Virus record (IMG/VR): IMGVR_UViG_3300046722_000073
Span: 1 to 26,893 of that record
Length of the DNA stretch: 26,893 nucleotides
DNA from: a virus
Direction: 5' to 3' (one strand)
Part shown: positions 18,918-26,893 of the stretch, piece after piece
Layout of the letters: the number at the start of each line of letters is the position of its first letter
Numbering within the stretch: position 1 is the stretch's first letter
Made by a program: the position numbers and the translations under genes
Notes under the pieces: model-generated
What the model saw: only the letters and a program-made list of their open reading frames with translations
What the model was told of the DNA's origin: nothing
Database searches by the model: none

Positions 18918-19091
18918 TCACCCCGGCGCTGGCTTGGCGGCTGGCGGAGGAACGTAGGGGTCGGGCGTCTTGCCGACCTTCAGCCATGCCTCGTATTCCA
19001 TGCGGTCGCGGTTGGCAGGATCGTTGGGGATGAACACCTGATCTGCGGTCCTGAGAACGACATCGCTTCGTGTGAGTTCGTATTCTGCCAT
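18918..19091 (-). CDS. Small DPANRDR protein 2, tail-fibre partner
   Basis: 57 residues from an ATG at 19089-19091 that overlaps the stop of fibre 2 (TGATG). It reads MAEYELTRSDVVLRTADQVF, IPNDPANRDRMEYEAWLKVG, KTPDPYVPPP. The pattern (A/P)DPANRDR-x-EYE-x-W-L...PDPY-x-PP is common in small proteins encoded after phage tail fibres and at the end of tail-fibre assembly proteins. It is clearly related to the protein at 20392-20559. It may help the preceding fibre to fold. Confidence 0.8.
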   Translation of the reverse strand: MAEYELTRSDVVLRTADQVFIPNDPANRDRMEYEAWLKVGKTPDPYVPPPAAKPAPG

Positions 19092-20386
19092 CACAACCTC
19101 GCGTTAAGCGTCATGCTTGCATAAGAAATAGCCTGTACGCCGCCGACAGTTTGGATCGAAAGGTTCGTAGCATAGGGATAAATGTTATATGCGGTAAGCA
19201 GACTGCAATTAGAGTACGTTATGTTGAACAAGGTGACGCTTGGTGCCGCTCGCATTATCGGGTACGTAATTGTCTGGTAGGCGTTTGACACGCCGCCCGA
19301 GTAGCCCCCGACAAACACTATACTGAAAAGCTGCCAGTAACGCTGCGCCAGCGCCAGTTCCTGCTCGTAAGGCCGCATGACATAAAGCGGATGCGTAACT
19401 GCTGGCAGTTCGATGCCGGGAAGCATAATGAACCCGGTAAGAATAAAAATATCCGACGTGGTGGCAACGCCGTTGACTGTGCCCGTCACCCCGTAACGAC
19501 CGCCAGCCGTCCACGCGCCCGCCGTCCCGAGGAAGTTGCTGCCGCAAGCCATCGCAATAGTCACCCTGATCCCCGCCGTTGTGTCCTTCGTCCATGTGCC
19601 GGTGGTGTCGCCGGGGATGCTGATGACTTTGTATTCCCACGTGGACCCTGCGTTGATTGTGAAGGAGAACGGATAGGAACGGTTGAAGGTCGGCGGGTTG
19701 GTCACTGACCCGGAATAGAGGCCGGGGCGCACCGCGAAGGCCCAGAACGCAATCGTGATTGGCAGCGCGCCACCAGCGCCCCACCCAAGGCGACGGCAAC
19801 GCTGGCCTTCGATGTCCTGAAAAATAAACGTGTAGTCGCTTGGCCCGATGGTCGGCGCTGGCGTCGTGACCAGCACTTGCAGCGCACTGGAAAGCCCCGA
19901 GGGCGGGAAGGAATTTTGCCCTGAAGTGAGCGCCGCCGAGCCAGTGTTCGTAACCACCCAACCGTCAAGAATATATTTTGCGGAACCGGGCGGGAGAGTG
20001 ACAGAACTGCTGCTGTTCTCCTGACTGATTTCCATTGAGCCGTTGCTTTGCAAGCCGTAATAACCCATCGCATCGAGTGGCGCGGCGTAGATATTCTGGC
20101 GCGCCTGTTGCTGCTGCGTGGTGTTTAGACCCTGCGCGACTTCGGTGCGTACCGCCTTGGTGTCGACCGGGTGGACATGGTCCTCGCGCGTGAAACTGGT
20201 CGATGTCCCGACTACGGCTGGCGTGTTGTCCATCAGCGGCGCGAGCGTGCCGGGAGTTGCCGACACGATGGTGCCCCCGACCGTCGTCCACTTCTCTCCG
20301 TCCCACGTGTAAGTCGGGAGGCCAGCGATGGGAGAGGCCGGGTACTTCTGGCCGTTGGTCGGTGCGGTCGGGAAGTCGAGTGCCAT
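19091..20386 (-). CDS. Tail fibre / receptor-binding protein 2
   Basis: 431 residues from an ATG at 20384-20386 with AAGGAG upstream. The N-terminus (MALDFPTAPTNGQKYPAS, YTWDGEKWTTVGGT) and EDHVHPVDT are typical of phage tail proteins. A joint AQGLNTTQQQQARQNIYAAP leads to a beta-rich C-terminal part with NGSMEISQE, GTWTKDTTAGIRVTIAM and MRPYEQELALAQRYWQL. The same joint and C-terminal pattern occur in fibre 1, so the two C-terminal modules are paralogous. It probably gives an alternative host-binding tip. It lacks the collagen-like part. Confidence 0.85.
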   Translation of the reverse strand: MALDFPTAPTNGQKYPASPIAGLPTYTWDGEKWTTVGGTIVSATPGTLAPLMDNTPAVVGTSTSFTREDHVHPVDTKAVRTEVAQGLNTTQQQQARQNIYAAPLDAMGYYGLQSNGSMEISQENSSSSVTLPPGSAKYILDGWVVTNTGSAALTSGQNSFPPSGLSSALQVLVTTPAPTIGPSDYTFIFQDIEGQRCRRLGWGAGGALPITIAFWAFAVRPGLYSGSVTNPPTFNRSYPFSFTINAGSTWEYKVISIPGDTTGTWTKDTTAGIRVTIAMACGSNFLGTAGAWTAGGRYGVTGTVNGVATTSDIFILTGFIMLPGIELPAVTHPLYVMRPYEQELALAQRYWQLFSIVFVGGYSGGVSNAYQTITYPIMRAAPSVTLFNITYSNCSLLTAYNIYPYATNLSIQTVGGVQAISYASMTLNARL

Positions 20387-20391
20387 GACGG

Positions 20392-20559
20392 TTACTCCTT
20401 CGCCGTAGCGGGCGGCACGTAGGGGTCGGGGATATTGCCCTTGACCAGCAGCCAGCGTTCGTACTCCGCGCGGTCGCGGTTGGCGGGGTCAGGAGGAATG
20501 TTTGCTTGGTCAGCCAAGCGGACGATCATGTCGGTTTGCGTCAGTTGATATTCTGCCAT
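20392..20559 (-). CDS. Small DPANRDR protein 1, tail-fibre partner
   Basis: 55 residues from an ATG at 20557-20559 overlapping the fibre 1 stop (TAATG). It reads MAEYQLTQTDMIVRLADQAN, IPPDPANRDRAEYERWLLVK, GNIPDPYVPP. It is a paralogue of the 18918-19091 protein, with about half of the residues identical. Its 3' end provides the AAGGAG ribosome site of fibre 2. It probably assists fibre folding or attachment. Confidence 0.8.
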   Translation of the reverse strand: MAEYQLTQTDMIVRLADQANIPPDPANRDRAEYERWLLVKGNIPDPYVPPATAKE

Positions 20560-22838
20560 TACAGCCTCGCATCCGCTGTGCCGTGTCCATAGATGTTGTC
20601 ACTAGCGCCGAGTGTGGTGTTATTGACACCAAGCTGCACCGAGTTTGTGCCGATAGAACTTACAAAGGCTGGGATGTCACCAGAAAGTTGAGAACGGATG
20701 CCACCGGCATTTCCTGTCCACGGAGAATAAACTTTGCATGTAGGAGCGACGCGCTTTATCGCCCGGAAGGTCCATGTCGGCAAAAATGAGTAAGAGTTTA
20801 CCGCATAGACGTTCGCGCTAAACACACCGCCGCCTATGAAGTTACCATAGGCCGTCCCCGGCACATCGCTGACAGGGTAGGTTTTTTCGTAATAACGCTG
20901 GCACAGCGCCAACTCCTGATCGAACGGACGCATGATCAGCGGTGACTGCGCTGCGGTCGGAGCGGCGATGCCGGGGAGGACGATGACGCCTGTAAGCATC
21001 ACTTGATTGCCGTTTGTAGCAAAGAAATTTGTCGTAGCAGGACTTCCTTTTAAAGCCGACCCGCCCAGCCATGCGTTGGTTATGCCCCTCTGTGCTGAAC
21101 CGCAACCGAACGTAAAATAAATTGTTAGTCCTGCAATGTTGGTGTTGTTCCATGCACCCATTACATCGCCGGGAATGTTTATTGTCTTGTATTCCCATCC
21201 TGTTGTTGCAACGTGAACATCAACTAAGTAACTGCGGTCCGCACCGACGTTCGTTGCCATCACTGTCATCGTTCCCGCAATCGGACAAAGCACCCAGAAC
21301 GAAACCGTAAAAGGACTTGCGCTGGATGAACCTAGTGCGAGCCTACTGACACGGTAGCCCTCTATTACTGTGTATATGGTGGCAAAGTCGTTTGCTCCAG
21401 CCATTGCACTTGCTGTTGATGCGTTCATACGAATTGCTGTTCTGAACCCCGAGACTACTCCTGCGCCGTCATATTGTGACGCTGTAAAAACAGCGGTTGC
21501 CGCTGCCTGAGAATACGCGGCAGCAAACCCGTCGCATACATTTCTACCTGTGGCGTTTGGAAGGGTAAGTCCTGTATTACCAAGTTCCTGACTGACCTCC
21601 ATCCCGCCATTGATCTGCATGCCGCTGAAGGCCAGCGCGTCGAACGGCGCGGCGTAAATGTTTTGCTGCGCCTGTTGCTGTTGCGCGATGGTCAGTGACT
21701 GAGCATCGTAATGCACAACGGCACCGGGCGCGGTGTCAACGTAGGCCTTGCTGGCTGCGTGTGCTGGTGCGGTCGGAGGCGTGACCACGTTCAGCGGACC
21801 CGCCATCGTATCGCCGGACTTCTTCACAAACGTATTGATGTCCGGCTGCGGCGCGGCGATCACCCATTGCGTCGAGGTGCCGTCGTTGTAGCGCACGTAA
21901 AGCAGACCGCTGTCGCTTTCCCACCACAGCGACCCGTCCGCCGCACCGACCGGCGGCGTGTCCGACACCGCCAGCGTGGTGCCGCCGCCAACCCCGAAGC
22001 GCGCGTCATCGCCCGCCGCAACCGTCCCCGCCGTGGTGCCGACGTTGCGCGTTGCCGAGTTGCCGAGGCCCAAGTTGGTGCGCGAGGTCGGAACGCTGAG
22101 AACGTCCGACAGGTTGTTCGAGCGCAGCATGTCGCCCGAACCGGGACCTGCTGGCCCCTGATTGCCGGTATCGCCTTTGGGGCCTTGTGGTCCGATGGGG
22201 CCGAGGGGGCCTTGTGGTCCGGTGGGGCCGGTGGGGCCGGTAGGTCCTTGAAGCCCTGTGTCACCCTTGATGTTGGCGGCATCGCTGATGCTGGTGACGA
22301 ACCCCAATGGCCCGATATAGAAGCCGCTTGGCGGAACGTCGCCAACGCCGCCGGTCCATCCGGTGACTTTCATCACCTCGCGCGTGGACCCGTCTGGGAC
22401 AATCGCCACTAACGGTATCCACGTTGTCGGGATTGATATGATGGCCCCGTCACTGGTGTGCAGCGAGCGATTAAACCCGTCCTTCAACTGCGCCAGCGCG
22501 TGCCAGATTTTGTCGTAGGCGATTTCCTGATCGCCCGCGTCCATCGTTGACAGCACGGTGCCGTCGAGGTCCTGAATGAACTGCACGTCGCGTATAACGG
22601 TGAGGATGACGCCAGCGGCTGGCGTGAACAGCAGCGTTACCGTGCCCGCTGTCTCCGTCATCGCGCCGGTCAGTTCGTAATGGGAGTGTTCGACCAGCAC
22701 GCTTTCAAAGGTTGTCGTGGCGTCGGTGGTCAACACCTTCACGTCGTTGTTGTGCTGGAAGGCAAAGCCGGTCGAGAACACCCGCGTGATGCCGTTGCAG
22801 GTGTACTGGACGCGCGCGAGGTCTGACGAGACTGTCAT
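20559..22838 (-). CDS. Tail fibre 1 with collagen-like segment
   Basis: 759 residues. The N-terminal part (residues 1-130: QYTCNGITRVFSTGFAFQHN, AGDQEIAYDKIWHALAQLKD) matches the T7-like tail-fibre attachment domain. Residues about 192-232 are Gly-x-y repeats (GPTGPTGPTGPQGPLGP), a collagen-like rod. A short module with KSGDTMAGPLNVVTPP and HAASKAYVDT follows, then the QQQQAQQNIYAAPFDA joint and a beta-rich C-terminal tip with NGGMEVSQE and MRPFDQELALCQRYYEK. It binds the host surface. It is followed by its small DPANRDR partner and precedes a second fibre with a related tip. Confidence 0.9.
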   Translation of the reverse strand: MTVSSDLARVQYTCNGITRVFSTGFAFQHNNDVKVLTTDATTTFESVLVEHSHYELTGAMTETAGTVTLLFTPAAGVILTVIRDVQFIQDLDGTVLSTMDAGDQEIAYDKIWHALAQLKDGFNRSLHTSDGAIISIPTTWIPLVAIVPDGSTREVMKVTGWTGGVGDVPPSGFYIGPLGFVTSISDAANIKGDTGLQGPTGPTGPTGPQGPLGPIGPQGPKGDTGNQGPAGPGSGDMLRSNNLSDVLSVPTSRTNLGLGNSATRNVGTTAGTVAAGDDARFGVGGGTTLAVSDTPPVGAADGSLWWESDSGLLYVRYNDGTSTQWVIAAPQPDINTFVKKSGDTMAGPLNVVTPPTAPAHAASKAYVDTAPGAVVHYDAQSLTIAQQQQAQQNIYAAPFDALAFSGMQINGGMEVSQELGNTGLTLPNATGRNVCDGFAAAYSQAAATAVFTASQYDGAGVVSGFRTAIRMNASTASAMAGANDFATIYTVIEGYRVSRLALGSSSASPFTVSFWVLCPIAGTMTVMATNVGADRSYLVDVHVATTGWEYKTINIPGDVMGAWNNTNIAGLTIYFTFGCGSAQRGITNAWLGGSALKGSPATTNFFATNGNQVMLTGVIVLPGIAAPTAAQSPLIMRPFDQELALCQRYYEKTYPVSDVPGTAYGNFIGGGVFSANVYAVNSYSFLPTWTFRAIKRVAPTCKVYSPWTGNAGGIRSQLSGDIPAFVSSIGTNSVQLGVNNTTLGASDNIYGHGTADARL

Positions 22839-22845
22839 AGGTCAC

Positions 22846-25800
22846 CTATTGCGTCGGGACGGCAAAGCCGCCGCCGACTGTTGGATTGCGCTGCGGCACC
22901 ACGGCTGGCCGACCGAAGCGGTCGGGCAGCGCGTCCTGTATCGGGTGTTCGGTCGCCATCTTCATCTGCTGCTGGCCCTGCTCGATGCCCTTGCCTTGCA
23001 GGTAGGTCGGCAGCTTCTGCGTTTCCTTGTGCTGCTGGCCTTCCCTGATTGTCTGGTAAAAGTCGGGGTAGCGCCACTTCGCCTCCGACATGATCTGCCG
23101 CTGCGCCGCCTCGCGATAGGTCTGCGCCCACTCCTTGATGAACTGCGCCTTGCCGCTGTCGGTGCCGGTCGCTGCCGGGTCGCTGCGGGTCTTGTAGATT
23201 TGCGAGTACATCGGGTCCTTGCCGCTGATCACCCGGTTGATGAAGTCCTCGAACCCGATCTTCTCGCCGGTCTTTGGATTGTACTTCAGTTCGTTCCCGG
23301 CCAGCCGCCGGTACATGTCGAGCACTTCGGGATGGTCGCGGAAGTTGACGTCGACATTCTGGAACGGGGCCTTCCACTGGATGCGCTCGACGCCGGAGTG
23401 CAGCCGCACCAGTTCGTTGTAGAGGGGATGGTCGTTCTGCCAGCTTAGGCGGAACGGGCTGACGGCGTTGTAGAGCAGCCCCGCTGCCCCGGCGGGCTGT
23501 TGCTTGACTTCGTGGCCGGTCAGGTCGCGCACCGGGATCAGCTTGTCGGACAGGCCGGGGATGTCCTTGTAGATCATCGCGTCCATGAAGTTGCTGATCT
23601 GGCGCTGCTGCGGGTCCATCATGTGTCCGGCCGCGCGCAGCGCCGACACGCCGGGGATCAGGTTCATCTGGCTCGAGGCGAGGTCGCGGAACAGCGAGCC
23701 GAGCGCGGAGCCGCCGGGTTGGGTGCTGGCGTCGTTGAAGGCCCCGAACACCTTGTTGAGGCCCTGCAAGTAGGACTGATCCACGGTCGAATAGGCGATG
23801 ATCGAAATGACTGACGACATCCACTCGTCGACCGTGTCGAAGGCCTCCGGGTGCAGGTCCTTGGTGGTCATCAGTTCGTTGATCGCGCCAGCGGCGGCGA
23901 TCATAGGCGCAAGCTGGCCCATGCCGCTGATTTCCACGTTCATCCTGCCGAAGCGCATCGACATGGGGCGCAGACCCATGCCCTGCTGCGCCTCGCCGTA
24001 GGCCTTCTCGCCGCGCATGGGTCCGGTCAGGTGGCCGTTGTGCGCGTAGTCGAACAGCAGCGCGGTGGCGGCCGACCCGGTTGCCATCTTCGCCAGCGCA
24101 AGGGCTGCCGGTGCGCCGCCTTGGCCGATGTCGGCTTGCCATTGCGTCAGCGCCGGGGCGATTGGCGAGTGTTCGATTGCGACCTTGAACAGGTTGGTGG
24201 GCGTGCGGATGTAGGGCAGCACCATGTACATGGGCAGCATGTTGTTGCGCGCCCGCATGATGTCGGAGGCGAACTTGCCGGGGTTGTTGTTAAAGGTCGC
24301 ATACATCGCGTGATCGACGGCGTTCAGATGCATGGCGTCGGACGGGGTAGAAATTAGCTTCGAGACTTCGTCGACGTAGGCCTTGCCTTGCAGTCCCTGC
24401 GCCATCGCTTGCCGGTGCGCCTGTGCCTCGATTTCTCCGCCGTAGCCGACCACCTTGAAGAAGTCGTCTGCCGCCGTCAGGAAGCGCCCCGGCAGCCGCA
24501 CGGTGCCCCCGATGTAGTCGACCGCCTTGCCCAGTGGGCTTTCGATGAAGGCCTGTGTCGCCACCGCCGACAGCCGCCGCTGCTGCGCGACAGCCGCCGC
24601 TGAAATAGCTTGCTTCGACTGCTCGATTGGGCCGCCGGTCAGCAGCGGCTCGAACTGGCGTTCGCCAGTCGTGAACGCCTTGCCCGCCGTGTCGAACGCG
24701 GTGCCGATCATGCGAAGCTGGCCGCGCACGTAGGCCAAGGCCTCCCCCGGTGCCACGGCGTTCTGCATGTCTTGGCCCATGATGGCGCTGAAGCGTTCGG
24801 CGGTCTTGCGGTCGACCGACTGCCACATTGCCATCGCCACGTTGCCGACGATGTTGCGGACCTGCGTGACCGGCCGCCACAGGAAGCCCATCGCGGTGGC
24901 CTCCTGAATGGCGTCCTTCGACCAGCGCCCCCACGAACGGCCAAGCGCGGCGTTGATCGCGCCGGAAGGCTGCCCTGCGTTCTTCAGGTCCACGATCATC
25001 TGCGACATGCGGCGCATGCCTTCCTTGCCGCCACTTTCTTCCAGCAGCACCGCCAGCCCGCGCGCGCGCGACAGCGTGCCCATCTGGTGGACGGCGCGCA
25101 GCGCGCCCAAGGCGCGACCGGCCTCCCCGGTTGCTCCAAGGAACTGCTCGACCAGCGCCATGTGTGTGACCATCGCCTCGTTGACCTTCATGGCGTCGGC
25201 CAGCGATGCGTGCTCCAACTGCGCTTGCGTGGCGAGTTGCAGCAGCCGCTCGTCGGAGGATTGCAGCACTTGCCCTGCCGCGATGATCTGCTCCGCGTTA
25301 AGCGCCTGTCCCGTCTGCCGCGCGATCAAGTCCTCCGGGGTTGTGTTGAGCGCGTCCGCCATCTGCTTCTGCGCCGCCAGCGTGATTTCTCCGCGCTTGG
25401 CGGCACTGATCTTGTCCTTCATCTGGCTGGCGATTTCACCGATGACACCGTTGAGGTTGCCCTTCTCGATGTTCTCCCAGTTCACTTTGGTCTGGATGTC
25501 GGCCAACGTCTGCGCCTTGGTGGCTTCGGTGACCGCCTTGCCGGTGACCTGACCGGGCACGCCGACCTTGGCGGTCGCCACGTCCCACGGCTGTTTCGCC
25601 CATGCCGCGTCGAACTTGGTCTGTACGTCGGCCTTCATCGCGTCGACCGCCGCCACCTTGTCGGCGGGCACGTTGTTGAGGTCCACCCGCTTGAACTGGT
25701 CATAGGCGTGGTGCAGGTCCTCCTGCACCGCATTGATTTCCTTCGGCACGATCTGGATTTCAGCGGTGAGGCCGGGGGCGACTTCCGCCTGTACGTGGAT

Positions 25801-26893
25801 GGCGCGGTAGCCGCCCTTCGGGTTGGCGATCTTGTCCTCGACGTCCAGCACCTTGAAGCGGTTGCCGATGTCGTTGAGCACGTCGGACGCCGCCTGTGGG
25901 CTGTCCACCGACAGCCGCGCACCAAGGTAGTCGCTGATCGCTTGCGGCGGGGTGCCCGCCGCCACCTTGTCGTTGATGCCCTTGATGTCCTTGACCCGCA
26001 CCCCGTTCGGGGCCACGTCGGAAGTGGCAACCTTGGCACCCGGCACATTGCTGGCGATGTCGGCCAGCGACCGCTCGACCTCTGGCTTAACCTTTTCGCT
26101 TGCCGCCAATAACTCGTTGATGTCGCCAGAACTTTGCTTTATAATCTTGTTCGAGGTCTTATCTATGCCACCCAATTCAAACGAACCTGTCAGGGTCGTC
26201 GACGAGGCACTTGTCGGCGGTGTTCCCTGTCGGCTGATCGAACTGGCCGATGGTTCCGGCAGGGTCGAGAGTTTCGTCAACGGCGCTTGGGTTCCCGGCG
26301 GCTGCACCATCAAGGAACTCTTGATGGGCACTCCCGTGGATGCTGGCGCGCCCGCTGGCGGCGCTGCCGCCGCCGCACCACCCGAAGGCGGCGCACCGGG
26401 CGCTGCCGACACGCCGGTTGGCGGCTTGCCTCCGACCGACACTTCGACAGCCGGACCACCCGGCTGAGGCTTGCCCGCCACCGCATCAATCAGGTCCTGT
26501 GCTTGCACGGTCGCAGCGTCCGCTGGCGCGGCCGCCGCCGCTGGCGGCGCTTGCGCTGCGGGCGCGACTTTGCCGTAGGCCCCGACCAGCTTGATGCCGC
26601 GCACGATACCCTCCGCCGCGACCGTCCCGACCACGCCTTCGGCGGCGTGGCGCAGCCGGTTGAGCGCGGCGTTGTCGCCAGCATGGGTCGCCAGCACGTC
26701 GCTGATCGGTCCCTGCAATGACGGGTACTGCTTCACGATCATGCTGGTCATGTTCGGCTGGTTCGGGTCGGTGCCCAAAAACATCGAAATGCCAGCCGCC
26801 GCAGGTGAGGCCAGAAACTCCGGTATCTTCCCCGCCTTGAGCAGCCCAAGCGGGCCGCTGTAGCCCGACATGAACTCGCTGATGCCTCTGATC
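22846..26893 (-). CDS. Giant virion or polyvalent protein with RelA/SpoT-like domain, 5' end cut
   Basis: At least 1341 residues; the frame stays open through the right edge (IRGISEF before the first visible Met), so the true N-terminus lies outside. Layout from that Met: residues 1-100 helical; 100-240 a Pro/Ala/Ser-rich linker; about 255-395 a RelA/SpoT-like nucleotidyltransferase domain; 400-640 helical; about 660-700 a membrane-associated-looking segment with QVRNIVGNVAMAMW; the rest long helical parts, including VLPYIRTPTNLFKVAIEH, typical of polyvalent phage proteins that enter the cell with the DNA. The late-operon position just before the tail fibres supports a virion protein that may be ejected into the host. 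Confidence 0.85.
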   Translation of the reverse strand, partial: IRGISEFMSGYSGPLGLLKAGKIPEFLASPAAAGISMFLGTDPNQPNMTSMIVKQYPSLQGPISDVLATHAGDNAALNRLRHAAEGVVGTVAAEGIVRGIKLVGAYGKVAPAAQAPPAAAAAPADAATVQAQDLIDAVAGKPQPGGPAVEVSVGGKPPTGVSAAPGAPPSGGAAAAAPPAGAPASTGVPIKSSLMVQPPGTQAPLTKLSTLPEPSASSISRQGTPPTSASSTTLTGSFELGGIDKTSNKIIKQSSGDINELLAASEKVKPEVERSLADIASNVPGAKVATSDVAPNGVRVKDIKGINDKVAAGTPPQAISDYLGARLSVDSPQAASDVLNDIGNRFKVLDVEDKIANPKGGYRAIHVQAEVAPGLTAEIQIVPKEINAVQEDLHHAYDQFKRVDLNNVPADKVAAVDAMKADVQTKFDAAWAKQPWDVATAKVGVPGQVTGKAVTEATKAQTLADIQTKVNWENIEKGNLNGVIGEIASQMKDKISAAKRGEITLAAQKQMADALNTTPEDLIARQTGQALNAEQIIAAGQVLQSSDERLLQLATQAQLEHASLADAMKVNEAMVTHMALVEQFLGATGEAGRALGALRAVHQMGTLSRARGLAVLLEESGGKEGMRRMSQMIVDLKNAGQPSGAINAALGRSWGRWSKDAIQEATAMGFLWRPVTQVRNIVGNVAMAMWQSVDRKTAERFSAIMGQDMQNAVAPGEALAYVRGQLRMIGTAFDTAGKAFTTGERQFEPLLTGGPIEQSKQAISAAAVAQQRRLSAVATQAFIESPLGKAVDYIGGTVRLPGRFLTAADDFFKVVGYGGEIEAQAHRQAMAQGLQGKAYVDEVSKLISTPSDAMHLNAVDHAMYATFNNNPGKFASDIMRARNNMLPMYMVLPYIRTPTNLFKVAIEHSPIAPALTQWQADIGQGGAPAALALAKMATGSAATALLFDYAHNGHLTGPMRGEKAYGEAQQGMGLRPMSMRFGRMNVEISGMGQLAPMIAAAGAINELMTTKDLHPEAFDTVDEWMSSVISIIAYSTVDQSYLQGLNKVFGAFNDASTQPGGSALGSLFRDLASSQMNLIPGVSALRAAGHMMDPQQRQISNFMDAMIYKDIPGLSDKLIPVRDLTGHEVKQQPAGAAGLLYNAVSPFRLSWQNDHPLYNELVRLHSGVERIQWKAPFQNVDVNFRDHPEVLDMYRRLAGNELKYNPKTGEKIGFEDFINRVISGKDPMYSQIYKTRSDPAATGTDSGKAQFIKEWAQTYREAAQRQIMSEAKWRYPDFYQTIREGQQHKETQKLPTYLQGKGIEQGQQQMKMATEHPIQDALPDRFGRPAVVPQRNPTVGGGFAVPTQ
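25687..26109 (-). other. RelA/SpoT-like synthetase domain inside the giant protein
   Basis: Residues about 255-395 of the visible protein. Motifs in the order of (p)ppGpp synthetases: GVRVKDIKGINDK (Arg292, Lys294, the R-x-K segment), SDYLGARLSV (Asp314, Gly317, Arg319), VEDKIANPKGGYRAIHVQ (Lys352, Gly354-Tyr355-Arg356, His359), and AEIQIVP (Glu371, Gln373), then EDLHHAYDQFK. All expected catalytic and substrate residues are present. The usual IRT after IQ is IVP. The product could be ppGpp, ppApp or another pyrophosphorylated molecule, or RNA. Confidence 0.75.

Noticed and set aside
19091-22838. Possible diversity-generating retroelement acting on the tail-fibre tips
   Set aside because: No reverse transcriptase gene and no template/variable repeat pair with adenine-specific differences seen in the window.
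22835-24142. A 435-codon leftward frame inside the giant gene in another phase
   Set aside because: Same-strand shadow: Arg/Gly/Pro/Gln composition, no start signal, fully contained in the real gene.
24610-26112. A 500-codon rightward open frame antisense to the giant protein
   Set aside because: It is rich in His, Arg and Gln, has no ribosome site, and lies wholly opposite a gene with clear domains. High GC content makes such antisense frames common.
1-26893. tRNA genes, CRISPR arrays, integrase, att sites and insertion sequences
   Set aside because: Looked for characteristic cloverleaf, repeat-spacer, recombinase and terminal-repeat patterns and found none that could be supported.

Overview
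The window is part of a GC-rich tailed-phage genome, probably of the short-tailed (podovirus) type. It carries a large terminase with a plausible small terminase, tail fibres, a very large virion/polyvalent protein, a candidate lysis group and an ERF/YqaJ-type recombination pair. I see no integrase, DNA polymerase, tRNA, CRISPR array or insertion sequence. The host is probably a pseudomonad-type (Pseudomonadota) bacterium. A GcrA-family regulator points to Alphaproteobacteria, and a secreted protein with a PEP-CTERM-like tail suggests a host that has exosortase.

Layout. Positions 1-6655 are a dense leftward set of small genes around the packaging genes: terL at 2897-4351, a DUF5681 candidate small terminase at 4801-5157, and a cluster of eight TGGCAC repeats between them. 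The set also holds an Acb2-like candidate anti-CBASS protein, a two-helix membrane protein and a T7 gp13-like protein, and it runs off the left edge inside a gene. Positions 6656-6910 are a control region with a perfect 16-bp chromosomal-type parS palindrome and a perfect DnaA box. Positions 7245-9603 are leftward regulatory or accessory genes: a GcrA-like protein, an XRE repressor-like protein, a stand-alone alarmone-hydrolase-like HD protein and five small genes. A recurring motif, TTAGC(A/G)nGGGGCTAA-like with TGCG about 10 nt away, precedes four of the leftward genes or gene groups.

A rightward moron-like gene (9755-10537) encodes the secreted PEP-CTERM-like protein. A highly folded intergenic element and a bidirectional terminator follow it, then a leftward DUF932 gene (10735-11826). 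Two strong sigma70-type promoters diverge at 11915-11992, with a second DnaA box between them. The rightward one drives an early region (12017-17921): ERF annealing protein, YqaJ exonuclease, a protein with four zinc modules, a DUF1367 protein that appears to start at ATC, an HNH protein and small genes. This region also has several terminators and a second folded intergenic element that resembles the first.

From 26893 leftward to 17929 is a late operon: a giant protein (cut at its N-terminus by the window edge), tail fibre 1 with a collagen-like stretch, a small DPANRDR protein, tail fibre 2, a second DPANRDR protein, a holin-like protein, a secreted protein and a DPBB/RlpA-like protein. The giant protein contains an apparently complete RelA/SpoT-type nucleotidyltransferase domain. 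With the separate HD alarmone hydrolase-like gene, this phage appears to carry both halves of an alarmone synthetase/hydrolase pair on two different proteins, which I consider the most notable feature.
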